Below, piece by piece: positions 1-7,172 of a stretch of DNA of 14,128 nt (positions within the stretch are counted from its first letter, which is position 1; each line of letters starts with the position of its first letter). The notes under the pieces were generated by a model. That model did not search any database. It worked only from the letters and a program-made list of their open reading frames with translations, and had not been told where the DNA came from. The position numbers and the translations under genes were made by a program. Origin of the DNA: Candidatus Hydrogenedentes bacterium CG07_land_8_20_14_0_80_42_17 (GTDB taxonomy: Bacteria; UBA8481); NCBI GenBank assembly GCA_002780065.1, contig PEWQ01000158.1:1-14128 (forward strand), written 5' to 3'.

Positions 1-3
1 TGG

Positions 4-127
4 GCGTCCATTGACGCGGAGCGCCCATTGACGCGGAGCGTCCATTGACGCGGAGCATCCATTGACGCGGAGCGCCCATTGACGCGGAGCGCCCATTGAC
101 GCGGAGCGCCCATTGACGCGGAGCGCC
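4..127 (+). repeat. Tandem array 1: seven 17-bp hairpin units
   Basis: Seven contiguous 17-bp units start at 4, 21, 38, 55, 72, 89 and 106, followed by a lone 5-nt arm at 123-127. Each unit reads arm-loop-arm-spacer: GCGYC, CATT, GACGC, GGA. Units 1 and 3 have the perfect arm GCGTC opposite GACGC. Units 2, 5, 6 and 7 carry GCGCC (one C/A mismatch) and unit 4 carries GCATC (one A/C mismatch). The right arm, loop and spacer do not vary. The array may continue left of the window. The unit is not a multiple of 3 and no gene covers it. Function is unknown. Confidence 0.95.
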
Positions 128-240
128 TGTGCCTCCATGACGAGTTATTATATTTGAAATTGCAAATTGGAAAGTGAAAAGTGCAAATTGAAAATTTTAT
201 TTCTCAAATTTTCTTTTTTCAATTTTTATCAGTTGTTAAA
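128..240. other. AT-rich non-coding spacer between arrays 1 and 2
   Basis: No plausible gene is present. The stretch is strongly A/T-rich. It holds a 9-nt direct repeat TGCAAATTG (161-169 and 182-190) and a 10-nt inverted repeat, AAATTGAAAA at 185-194 against TTTTCAATTT at 216-225. That stem is A/T only, so it is thermodynamically weak, and it is a poor candidate for an intrinsic terminator of the leftward operon. Nothing else is recognised. Confidence 0.5.
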
Positions 241-293
241 ACAGAATGTCCCATTTGACAGAATGTCCCATTTGGCAAAATGTCCCATTTGCC
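241..293 (+). repeat. Tandem array 2: about three 17-bp hairpin units
   Basis: A 17-bp period is repeated about three times. In the same register as array 1 the units are TGTCC-CATT-TGACA-GAA (247-263), TGTCC-CATT-TGGCA-AAA (264-280) and a partial third (281-293). A fragment ACA-GAA (241-246) precedes them. The outer four arm positions of unit 1 pair (TGTC with GACA) and the innermost pair is a C/T mismatch. Unit 2 keeps pairing through one G/T wobble. The array ends 5 nt from the stop codon of the leftward flavoprotein gene, so it would lie in the 3' untranslated region of that transcript. Confidence 0.85.
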
Positions 294-298
294 TTTAT

Positions 299-1555
299 TT
301 ATTTTTTTGCCGCTGACATTCCTGCTAATCTGCCGGTAGCCCACGCCCAAAAAAAGTTGTAGCCGCCAACAGCTCCAAATGCATCAAGCAGTTCTCCGCA
401 GAAATAAAGCCCGCGATGTCTGCGGCTTTCCATCGTCTTCGGATTTATTTCGGAGAGCGCCACTCCGCCCGCCGTCACTTCCGCAGAGTCATAACCTAAA
501 TAACCCGAAACAGGAAGTTCGCACCGGACAAGACAATCTATAAGCCGCTCCCGCTCAGCTCTCGTCAAATGTGCGAGCAGTCGCGACGGATTTACGCAAG
601 CAATCTTCATAAGGCGCTCAGCGAGCCGCGACGGAATTTTTCTCGAAATTAATCCGGCAACCGTAAGATTAGATTTTCTGCCGAACTCAACTGATTCTCT
701 CCATTCTTCTTCGGAAATGGAATTCCAGTCAGCTAACAGTCGGAAGTTTTTTTCCGAATTTTGAATTGCTTTAACCGCTTCATGCGAAATCTCAAGCACA
801 GCAGGACCGCTGTAGCCCCTGTGAGTAAAAAGAAAACCTCCGACTGCGAATGTCCTTTTCTTGCCGCATATTGCGGTTATTGCCGCGTTAAGCGATATTC
901 CAGCCAGTCCCGAATAAATCGGAGAATCGGACAATAGCGGAGTTAGTGCCGGAAAAGTCGGAACAATCTCATAACCAAGTTCCTCAAGCAGAGCCAAACC
1001 CGAGCCGTCACTTCCTGTCTTAGGCGCGGCTAATCCGCCGGTTGCAATGACCAGAGCATCAGCTTCTAATATTATTTTTCCATTCTCTTCAATTATCCAC
1101 TTGCCGCCTTCAGGTAAAATTCTCGTCACGCACGCGTTCATGATCATTCGAACTCCTCGGGCTTTTGCAAGCGACATCAACTTATTTCGAACAACAGCCG
1201 CTCTGCCTGACGCAGGAAAAACTTTTTCAGTTTCCAATTCGTCTGCAAGTAAAATCCCGGCTTCACATTCGAAAAATTTACGAACTGCCGGCAAAGGCCA
1301 TGACCTAACTATTTTTTTTAAAGTATTTCGAGATGAATTAGTAAAGAATTTCTTTTCATCAAGCGAGAGCGGTAAAAGATTGCATCTGCCTCCGCCTGAA
1401 ATAAGAATTTTACGGCAACCGTCATCAGTCCGTTCCACTAGTGCAACATCAGCTCCTGCGCCGGCGGCGTGAATTGCAGACATGACACCGGCGGCGCCGG
1501 CACCGATTACAGCCACGCTTCTTGCTGAACTGCTTACTCTCATTCCGTTTTGCAT
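299..1555 (-). CDS. YhiN/HI0933-family NAD(P)/FAD-dependent oxidoreductase
   Basis: The 418-residue protein matches the HI0933/YhiN flavoprotein family (usual length about 400). The N-terminus has the dinucleotide-binding GxGxxG (G18, G20, G23) with an acidic residue E41 at the end of the second strand. The family signature follows, with RKILISGGGRCN at 48-59. A mid-protein IATGG segment leads into GSDGSG, and the C-terminus has GLYFCGELLD and GGYNF blocks typical of the FAD domain. It is predicted to be cytosolic. Family members are mostly uncharacterised; some gut relatives (BaiN) reduce bile acid intermediates, but no substrate can be assigned here. The ATG lies 2 nt after the stop of the membrane glycosyltransferase gene, so it is the last gene of the leftward operon. 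A second in-frame ATG at 1543 (residue 5) is an alternative start. No clear Shine-Dalgarno is seen. Confidence 0.9.
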   Translation of the reverse strand: MQNGMRVSSSARSVAVIGAGAAGVMSAIHAAGAGADVALVERTDDGCRKILISGGGRCNLLPLSLDEKKFFTNSSRNTLKKIVRSWPLPAVRKFFECEAGILLADELETEKVFPASGRAAVVRNKLMSLAKARGVRMIMNACVTRILPEGGKWIIEENGKIILEADALVIATGGLAAPKTGSDGSGLALLEELGYEIVPTFPALTPLLSDSPIYSGLAGISLNAAITAICGKKRTFAVGGFLFTHRGYSGPAVLEISHEAVKAIQNSEKNFRLLADWNSISEEEWRESVEFGRKSNLTVAGLISRKIPSRLAERLMKIACVNPSRLLAHLTRAERERLIDCLVRCELPVSGYLGYDSAEVTAGGVALSEINPKTMESRRHRGLYFCGELLDAFGAVGGYNFFWAWATGRLAGMSAAKK

Positions 1556-1557
1556 CT

Positions 1558-3099
1558 CTACTTGCGTTTAAAAAGATAAATAGTAGGGCAAATGAAACGA
1601 GCATCGGCGCCTATAGGTGGACTATAAGATAAACCTAGAAATTGTGGAGTCCGTCTCCAAATATTGTAAATTTCAAAATCTTCAAGCTTTGCTTTAACTC
1701 CTTCGAAATCATATTCGCCGACAAGAAAATATTCCGGCTCCGTAAAAACCTTATCCGCTTGCGGACCGGTGATTCGAATAATGTGATATCGATTTACATC
1801 GATTTGTGGTAGAAAAAGCCACTGGGCAACGCCGATAGAAGTTCCTGCAGGCAGATGAGAGTGAATCCAGTCGCGAGATTCTGAATGAATTGGATACTGT
1901 TTCAATTCTTCAACCCAAGCCATGCTCCATAAAAAATTAATTATCAGCATAGCAAATAGAAAACTGCGCAATATAAGTGCGGATCTTTTTGAAAACCATT
2001 GTAATGGTGCCGGAGCTAGAAGGCATATAAAAGGAAGTAGAGGGCTCCATCTCTGCATTTGATTCAATCCCGTTGCCATCATCACAACAGCAATAGGAAA
2101 TGAAGCTAAAACAAATATTATTCCTAAACGATGCCGATGCCATAAGACAGTTGCTGCACCAATAATCCATAAAAAAATTCCTATTGGTGAAATTGACCAG
2201 ACTAATCCGTCTGATGCAACCTTGCACATTTGGCTCAATGAAGTGTAAGCATGTTTGTTGAGATTTTCTACTATGGTTACATCTCGATTAATAAGATTGA
2301 TATCAAGAAGAGCCGGATGAAATATGGGAAGCGCTAATAGAAATCCTATGACTGCCGGTATCCATATCTGCTTGAATGTAATATTAATTTTGTTCTTTGC
2401 AAACATAACACCTAAAATAGCAATTCCCATAACTGAGACTGTCACCTTTATTGCAACTGCATAAGCAAAGGTAGCTCCGACAAAGAATGAAAAAGAACGC
2501 ATCTTTTCGGGATTAGAGAGAGCCATGTCAAGCAGAATAATCGAGCAAATTACAATACATGCGGCTGGAACATCTGCAAGAAGAAAGTGGCTGTTCTGAA
2601 CATGTCCCGCGGCAACAGCTAAAAGCGCAGATGACCAATATGCAGATTCAATTCCAAAGGCGCGTTTAGCGAGAATGAATGTCATAACAACGGTAAAAAT
2701 GCCCATGAACGCTACAAGAAGTCTTCCAACAAAATAGATTTTTCCCAATTCCCCTGGATTTTGTCGATACCATTCTAAAGAAGAATGAGCTTCCAATATT
2801 CCAGTTGAATGAGCAATTAGAATTAATGCGCCATACGGCCAAAGAATGCCGGAGCCAATCTTCGGGCCGAATGATTCCGAGATAAAATCTCCATGCAACG
2901 GATTCATCTCTTTCAGCATCAAAAGATAAGAGGATTCATCGGTGCGATATGACCAACGATGAGTTCTGTCAGGTAGCCCCCAATCGAGCGCTATAAGTCG
3001 CAAGTAAATTCCTAGAATCAAGATGATGCCGGCTAATAGAGTGTTGATTACAAGACGTCGGTTGTTTGAAGAGAGCGGCACTGCTTCTTGAATATTCAT
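1558..3099 (-). CDS. GT-C membrane glycosyltransferase (PMT/GT39-like)
   Basis: This 513-residue polytopic membrane protein has the PMT/ArnT-like GT-C layout. A first membrane segment (about 16-36) ends in RLIALDWGLP. It is followed by an external loop with the acidic pair D54-E55 (YRTDESSY), the position of the catalytic Asp in this fold. A second conserved-looking block HFLLADVP (171-178) sits just before another membrane helix. Many more hydrophobic helices follow to about residue 400, then a roughly 100-residue soluble C-terminal part that probably faces the periplasm or exterior. Such enzymes move a sugar from a polyprenyl-phosphate donor to protein, lipid or glycan; acceptor and sugar cannot be read here. 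The start ATG overlaps the GT2 stop as ATGA (3096-3099). That pairing fits a donor-maker plus transferase. No Shine-Dalgarno precedes the start. Confidence 0.85.
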   Translation of the reverse strand: MNIQEAVPLSSNNRRLVINTLLAGIILILGIYLRLIALDWGLPDRTHRWSYRTDESSYLLMLKEMNPLHGDFISESFGPKIGSGILWPYGALILIAHSTGILEAHSSLEWYRQNPGELGKIYFVGRLLVAFMGIFTVVMTFILAKRAFGIESAYWSSALLAVAAGHVQNSHFLLADVPAACIVICSIILLDMALSNPEKMRSFSFFVGATFAYAVAIKVTVSVMGIAILGVMFAKNKINITFKQIWIPAVIGFLLALPIFHPALLDINLINRDVTIVENLNKHAYTSLSQMCKVASDGLVWSISPIGIFLWIIGAATVLWHRHRLGIIFVLASFPIAVVMMATGLNQMQRWSPLLPFICLLAPAPLQWFSKRSALILRSFLFAMLIINFLWSMAWVEELKQYPIHSESRDWIHSHLPAGTSIGVAQWLFLPQIDVNRYHIIRITGPQADKVFTEPEYFLVGEYDFEGVKAKLEDFEIYNIWRRTPQFLGLSYSPPIGADARFICPTIYLFKRK

Positions 3100-3986
3100 T
3101 TTTTTGAAAGATTATCTTTTTGGCGTTCCTGTGCCGGTGGAGCAGAGCCTGAAAGAAACCAAGCAGGAGCTTGAACTTCTTTTAAAGTTTCGCGAAGAAA
3201 GGTTTCATTGTCTGATATTCTAGCTCCGCGATTCAGACGCCACCGCGCTCTAATCCCCATCCACAGCACATGAAACCCATCTAAAAATCCGGCACCGGCT
3301 CGATAATGCGGAACACTAATTACATAATCATTGTCGATTCTAAATCCGAGATAAGCCAGTATGATTCCAACTTCGAATGCTCCGCTATACTTATATCCGC
3401 TGAACCATGGTAAAAGTTTAAGAAACGATTGAGCCTTCATCACTCGAAAATTAGATTCTACATCTTTGTACAAAAAGCCTCCCAAAAGGCTTGCAAAGAT
3501 AGTAAGGAAGATATTGCCTATCACTTTGTAGAAGGGATATATGCTGAAGTCTCGTCTGGCTAGCACAACGTCGATTTGACCTTGAAAAGATTCAAAGCGA
3601 TTGCAAAGAACACCAATGTATCGCGGATTGTGCTGTCCGTCGGAATCGATTTCAATGATGAGATCTTCAGGAGAAATAATTCCGCGAGTAATAAGATCAG
3701 TGACCAATGCGTAACCCTTGCGCAGAGCTGTTGATGCTCCGTTGTTACGCCGACACTGAATGACTATTGCGCGGTTATTTTTTTCTAACCAATCTTCAAG
3801 AATTATGTTTGTTCGGTCGCGAGATCCATCATTCACGGCAATGACGAGATCCGCTTCGGCTTCAATCTGTCTGATAACATCAGCGATCACATCTTCTTCG
3901 TTGTATATTGGAGTAATGACAATTCGACGAGCGTTTATCACGGGAATAGATTCAATCGACGGTTTCAAGGTAGGTGTCCGCGTCAT
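3096..3986 (-). CDS. GT2 glycosyltransferase, DPM1/polyprenyl-phosphate sugar synthase-like
   Basis: The 296-residue protein has a GT-A fold family 2 pattern. It opens with IVITPIYNEE (22-31) and continues with VNDGS (51-55) for nucleotide binding. The DxD-type metal site is IDSDGQH (113-119), and DVESNFRVM (175-183) corresponds to the acceptor-side region. A single hydrophobic stretch at about 154-172 suggests membrane association without the C-terminal TM pair of many GT2 enzymes. The likely role is transfer of a sugar from a nucleotide donor to polyprenyl phosphate for the downstream GT-C enzyme; this rests on family and context. The ATG at 3986 overlaps the cupin gene by 35 bp with no Shine-Dalgarno. 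A GTG at 3941 (residue 16) would remove the overlap and still keep the whole domain, so the start is uncertain. Confidence 0.85.
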   Translation of the reverse strand: MTRTPTLKPSIESIPVINARRIVITPIYNEEDVIADVIRQIEAEADLVIAVNDGSRDRTNIILEDWLEKNNRAIVIQCRRNNGASTALRKGYALVTDLITRGIISPEDLIIEIDSDGQHNPRYIGVLCNRFESFQGQIDVVLARRDFSIYPFYKVIGNIFLTIFASLLGGFLYKDVESNFRVMKAQSFLKLLPWFSGYKYSGAFEVGIILAYLGFRIDNDYVISVPHYRAGAGFLDGFHVLWMGIRARWRLNRGARISDNETFLRETLKEVQAPAWFLSGSAPPAQERQKDNLSKK

Positions 3987-4347
3987 CAGGATTAAATATT
4001 TCGCTTGATATTACCACTGCAGTGAGAGTTTCGGTGCCGGTGTTAATAAGAGCATGAGCTAGTCCTGGAACAATCTTGATTATGATCGGAACATCAAATG
4101 TCATTGGAATCGTAGCAGTATCTCCAGTTTCAATTTCCCGTAATTTCATCTCACCTCGGCCCGAAACCACGCAGAACCACTCTGTCTTTCTACGATGGAA
4201 ATGATGTCCTTTGGAGCGGCCGGGATATGCGGTTGTAATGAATATCTGGCCGCCTGAGGCTGAAGATATGCCATGCATAATCTCATATACCTTTCCTCGC
4301 TCATCTGCATGAACAGCAGGACGGCTGATAAGAGATTCAATATTCAT
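3952..4347 (-). CDS. Single-domain cupin, CapF C-terminal-domain / sugar epimerase-like
   Basis: A 131-residue cupin. I place the start at the ATG at 4345-4347 because it overlaps the aminotransferase TGA as ATGA, the junction used throughout this operon; an upstream ATG at 4377 would add 11 residues of no family character. DERGKVYEI (15-23), PGRSKGHHFHRRKTEWF (42-58), VVSGRGE (60-66), PGLAHALINTG (94-104) and EIFNPDDADTY (116-126) resemble the C-terminal cupin domain of CapF/WbjC, which epimerises C3 of UDP-4-keto-6-deoxy-HexNAc. The histidines H49, H51 and H98 with E56 could hold a metal. The N-terminal SDR reductase domain of CapF is absent. A QdtA/FdtA-like ketoisomerase role is the main alternative. 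Both readings place it on a 4-keto sugar nucleotide. It lies between aminotransferase and glycosyltransferase genes. Confidence 0.8.
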   Translation of the reverse strand: MNIESLISRPAVHADERGKVYEIMHGISSASGGQIFITTAYPGRSKGHHFHRRKTEWFCVVSGRGEMKLREIETGDTATIPMTFDVPIIIKIVPGLAHALINTGTETLTAVVISSEIFNPDDADTYLETVD

Positions 4348-5453
4348 TTCGCCGCAATAGCACGAATTGCTTCGCAAACTTCATCGATCTCTTCAATCGG
4401 CATGTGCGAGTAAAGCGGAAGGGAAAGCGTTCTCATTGAGAGATCCTCGGTGCGTAAGCAGACAACATCTTTCAGTTCTGTAGCGAAAGAAAGTTTATGC
4501 ACGGGAGGCCAATAATATTTTTTCGTCATAATACCGCGTTGTTCGAGTTCAAATGCCAGATGGTCTCGATCACATCCATATTCATCAGGCATTATAAATA
4601 TAGCATAATCTTTAATTGTGCTTTTCACATACTTAGCGCGATGGATTATCTGAATGCCACGCACTTTACTTAATTGCTCGTCATAATGGTCAGCAAGCTC
4701 ATTTCGTCTGGCAACCCATTTTTCAAGACTCTCTAATAATTTGAGTCCAATGACGGCATTAATTTCTTGCATTCTTGAATTCATACCATCGAAGAAGCAG
4801 TCAAGTGAACCTGGAGGATGACCGTGATTGCAGACGAGCCGCAAACGTTCGGCAAGAGCATCATCAGATGTTGTGATGATTCCGCCTTCGCCAGTTGGCA
4901 TTGTTTTAGTGGGTCCTAAACTGAAAACTTCGGCTCGGCCGAATGAACCTAGTTTTCGTCCTTTCCATTCTCCACCGAATCCGTGAGCCGCATCAAAAAA
5001 AAGCGGCACGCCTGCTCTATCGGCTATTTCTTGTAGAGCATCAATTTCCGGAGCATGTCCAAAACAATGAACAGCGACAATTGCCGAGGTAGAGGAAGTT
5101 AAAGCCTTTGAGACTTCATCCGGATCGATATTGCATCGTTCATCGCAGTCGACAGGCACGGCTTTCAGATTGTTCCAACGGAGAGCTTGATAAGTTGCAG
5201 AAAAAGTAAAAGCAGGAAGAATGACTTCAGTCCCTTTTGGAAGCACACTGAAAAGTGCAATGAGACCGCTGGTAGCGCAGGAACAACCGATAGCATGTTT
5301 CACACCGCAATATCGCGCAACTTCATCTTCAAATTTATTGACAAAAGGTCCCAGAGTTAATTGCCCTGTTCGAAATATCTCTTCAAAATTTGCGCGGACA
5401 TCATTGAATGAAGGAAGTGTCGGCTTCATAATTGGAATGCGAAAAGTAGTCAT
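4344..5453 (-). CDS. DegT/DnrJ/EryC1-family PLP sugar aminotransferase
   Basis: The 369-residue protein is a fold-type I aminotransferase of the DegT/DnrJ/EryC1/StrS family, the class that aminates 4-keto (or 3-keto) sugar nucleotides with glutamate as usual donor. Visible marks are PAFTFSAT (80-87), the PLP-ring Asp in FFDAAHGFG (D154) and the internal aldimine lysine K183 in GPTKTMPTGEGG. A C-terminal small domain contains KKYYWPPVHKL. The length is normal for the family (about 370). A strong Shine-Dalgarno AGGAGGT, 4 nt before the ATG, lies inside the end of the upstream acyltransferase gene, and the two genes overlap by ATGA (5450-5453). The neighbouring dehydratase and PglD-like enzyme suggest it converts a UDP-4-keto-6-deoxy-HexNAc to the 4-amino sugar. 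The stereochemistry cannot be read. Confidence 0.9.
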   Translation of the reverse strand: MTTFRIPIMKPTLPSFNDVRANFEEIFRTGQLTLGPFVNKFEDEVARYCGVKHAIGCSCATSGLIALFSVLPKGTEVILPAFTFSATYQALRWNNLKAVPVDCDERCNIDPDEVSKALTSSTSAIVAVHCFGHAPEIDALQEIADRAGVPLFFDAAHGFGGEWKGRKLGSFGRAEVFSLGPTKTMPTGEGGIITTSDDALAERLRLVCNHGHPPGSLDCFFDGMNSRMQEINAVIGLKLLESLEKWVARRNELADHYDEQLSKVRGIQIIHRAKYVKSTIKDYAIFIMPDEYGCDRDHLAFELEQRGIMTKKYYWPPVHKLSFATELKDVVCLRTEDLSMRTLSLPLYSHMPIEEIDEVCEAIRAIAAK

Positions 5454-6076
5454 GATGACCTCCTGGATATGATTCGCGCGGGTACTCCAACAAAAGTTTC
5501 ATTAGCTGGAATCGAATCTATTACAACTGCTCCTGCTCCGATTACAGACCATGCGCCGATATTAATCAGGGGAATAATATTGGCGCCGGTGCCGAGAAAA
5601 GCCCCCTCGCATACAACTGCCGCGCCGGCTATATGAACTCCTGGTGAAATATAGACATGATCTTCAATTCGGCAGTCGTGATCGATTGAGGCATTAGCAC
5701 AAACTATAACATTATCTCCAACGACTGCATTGGGCATGACTGTGACGTGCGGTCCGAGCCAAGTGCCGCGACCTATATGAGCTGTTGAATCTACAACAGC
5801 GGTTGAATGGATTACTGTGGTCATAGACATGATTTTTTTTAGTTTCTCAAAAATATCTTTTCGCTGTCGCATATAAGTGCATCCAAATCCTACAATAACG
5901 CTCGCAGAAGGTTCATCTGCCAATTTAGACAGATTGCCAACACACAATCGACCGTTTATTTCGCCGATTGGAATATTGTCATCGAGAAATACCGCGTCAG
6001 ATTCAGAAGGTATTGAGCCCATTATAGAGCGGCCGGTACCTCCTGCTCCAAGCACAATAATACGGGGTAAACTCAT
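5450..6076 (-). CDS. PglD-like left-handed beta-helix sugar N-acyltransferase
   Basis: A 208-residue two-domain acyltransferase of the PglD/NeuD family (usual length about 200-215). The N-terminal Rossmann-like domain opens with RIIVLGAGGTGRSI (5-18), which binds the UDP-sugar. From about residue 86 the chain shows hexapeptide repeats of the left-handed beta-helix, ending in the GVPARII block (197-203). The catalytic base is likely H133 in ASIDHDCRI. PglD acetylates the 4-amino group of UDP-4-amino-6-deoxy-GlcNAc with acetyl-CoA. Here the enzyme is encoded beside the aminotransferase that would make such a 4-amino sugar, so N-acetylation (or another N-acylation) at C4 is the likely role. It overlaps the dehydratase stop by ATGA (6073-6076) and the aminotransferase start by ATGA. 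Only a weak, distant AAGG precedes the start. Confidence 0.9.
   Translation of the reverse strand: MSLPRIIVLGAGGTGRSIMGSIPSESDAVFLDDNIPIGEINGRLCVGNLSKLADEPSASVIVGFGCTYMRQRKDIFEKLKKIMSMTTVIHSTAVVDSTAHIGRGTWLGPHVTVMPNAVVGDNVIVCANASIDHDCRIEDHVYISPGVHIAGAAVVCEGAFLGTGANIIPLINIGAWSVIGAGAVVIDSIPANETFVGVPARIISRRSS
5458..5464 (-). promoter_or_regulatory. Strong Shine-Dalgarno site for the aminotransferase gene
   Basis: On the minus strand the sequence is AGGAGGT, followed by CATC and the ATG at 5453. It is a full match to the usual anti-Shine-Dalgarno core, fixes the aminotransferase start and shows that this genome uses classical SD initiation. It lies inside the last codons of the acyltransferase gene. 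Confidence 0.85.
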
Positions 6077-7080
6077 CGAGTAAAGTAACCTTCTTCAAAT
6101 TCCATTCCCTCTGATTCAAGGTCGGATTGTTGAATGAGACTTCGGGTTTCCTCAAAAGAAATAAGGTTGTCGATAGAGTTGTATTCACGAGCTAATGCAG
6201 TCGGATATGTTTGCTGTTTCCATGGCTGAATTACAAAGTAATTATCTCGTTCTATGCACCGAGCCTGTTCCTCATCTGAAATAAGAATTTCGTGGACCTT
6301 TTCGCCTGGATAAGTTCCGATCACGGTATATTCGAATGGTTTTTCAGCGATGTCGCAAACTGCCCGAGCAATATCAATAATTCGGGCTGACGGGCAACGT
6401 CTCACTAGTGTCTCTCCGCCGATTGCATAATCGTGAGCCCAGATGACTAGTTCAACAGCTTGTTTTAATGTGAGCATAAAACGTGTCATTTCGGGATTGG
6501 TAATCGTAAGTTTTCGTCCACTATGCAGGCATGATCGAAAAAATGGAACAACCGATCCGCGTGAATTGAGCACATTTCCGTAACGAACGCAGACAAAGCG
6601 AGTTCCGCGGTTACGAGGATCTTGGTTTGCGTTTACAACTATTTTTTCCTGAAGAGCCTTAGTCAGTCCCATTACATTTACCGGTTTGACCGCTTTGTCG
6701 GTGCTGATACAGACAACACTTTCTACCCGTTCATCCAAAGCTGATGTTATGACATTGTTTGCTCCTATGATGTTCGTCATTACTGCTTCTTCAGGAAATT
6801 TTTCGCAGTGCGGAACTTGTTTCAGAGCGGCGGCGTGGAAGACTGCGTTAACACCTGACATTGCCTTTCGAACTGCATTTAAGTCGCGGATATCGCCAAG
6901 CATAAAGGTGATTCGCTCATCAGACGAAAACTTGTTGCGCATATCGAATTGCTTTTTTTCGTCCCGGCTGAAGACTCAAATTTCTCTGACTTTGGTATCA
7001 AGAAGACGTTTAACTACGTAGCGCCCGAACGACCCGGTTCCGCCTGTTACAAGAATAATTTTATCTTCAAAGTTATTCAC
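6073..7080 (-). pseudogene. UDP-HexNAc 4,6-dehydratase (CapE/WbjB/FnlA-type) interrupted by an in-frame TGA
   Basis: Read from GTG at 7080, the frame encodes 335 codons of an SDR-type UDP-N-acetylhexosamine 4,6-dehydratase, except that codon 35 is TGA (minus strand, 6978-6976). Before it stands the NAD-binding TGGTGSFG (12-19). After it the frame resumes without shift as VFSRDEKKQ. Further marks are FHAAALKQVP, STDKAVKPVN (TDK at 127-129), RYGNVLNSRGSVVPFF and PGEKVHEIL. The usual catalytic Tyr of YxxxK is Met (M137, K141), as I recall for CapE/WbjB/FnlA relatives rather than PseB. The product would start the pathway by making UDP-4-keto-6-deoxy-HexNAc. An ATG at 6942 could start a 289-residue fragment, but it would lack the NAD-binding site. 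A CGA-to-TGA change explains the stop. A sequencing error is possible; the rest of the operon is intact. Confidence 0.85.
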
Positions 7081-7101
7081 GAATGAAGATCACATAATGT
7101 A

Positions 7102-7113
7102 AATATTAATATT
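7102..7113. repeat. 12-bp AT palindrome upstream of the leftward operon
   Basis: AATATTAATATT is a perfect 12-bp palindrome about 22 bp upstream of the GTG start of the dehydratase gene. It could be an operator or part of the promoter. Such A/T palindromes also arise by chance in AT-rich spacers, so the assignment is weak. Confidence 0.35.
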
Positions 7114-7172
7114 TCACTCATGAATAATAATTATTCTAATAGATGCTGAGTTGTCAAATATTGTTTGGTGAA

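Noticed and set aside
185-225. Intrinsic terminator for the leftward operon
   Set aside because: The stem is entirely weak A/T-rich pairing with a 21-nt loop, and on the minus strand no T-tract follows it.
1047-1472. 141-residue plus-strand reading frame opposite the flavoprotein gene
   Set aside because: It is antisense to a clearly conserved protein, has no recognisable domain and no ribosome binding site. The same applies to the other antisense frames within glyA, the kinase and the regulator.
4348-4377. Extended N-terminus of the cupin from ATG 4377
   Set aside because: The extra 11 residues have no family character, and the ATG at 4347 gives the ATGA overlap used at the other junctions of the operon.
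6073-6942. Complete 289-residue dehydratase starting at ATG 6942
   Set aside because: It would lack the first beta-alpha-beta NAD-binding unit, which is encoded in the same frame upstream of the TGA, so it is a remnant frame rather than a natural start.
6976-6978. TGA as selenocysteine, or a recoded TGA, in the dehydratase
   Set aside because: A selenium-linked ssnA-like gene lies nearby and a short stem can be drawn after the TGA (GTCTT/GGGAC with two G/T pairs). However, the position is not a Cys site in the family, the stem is weak, and TGA clearly terminates five genes in the same operon.
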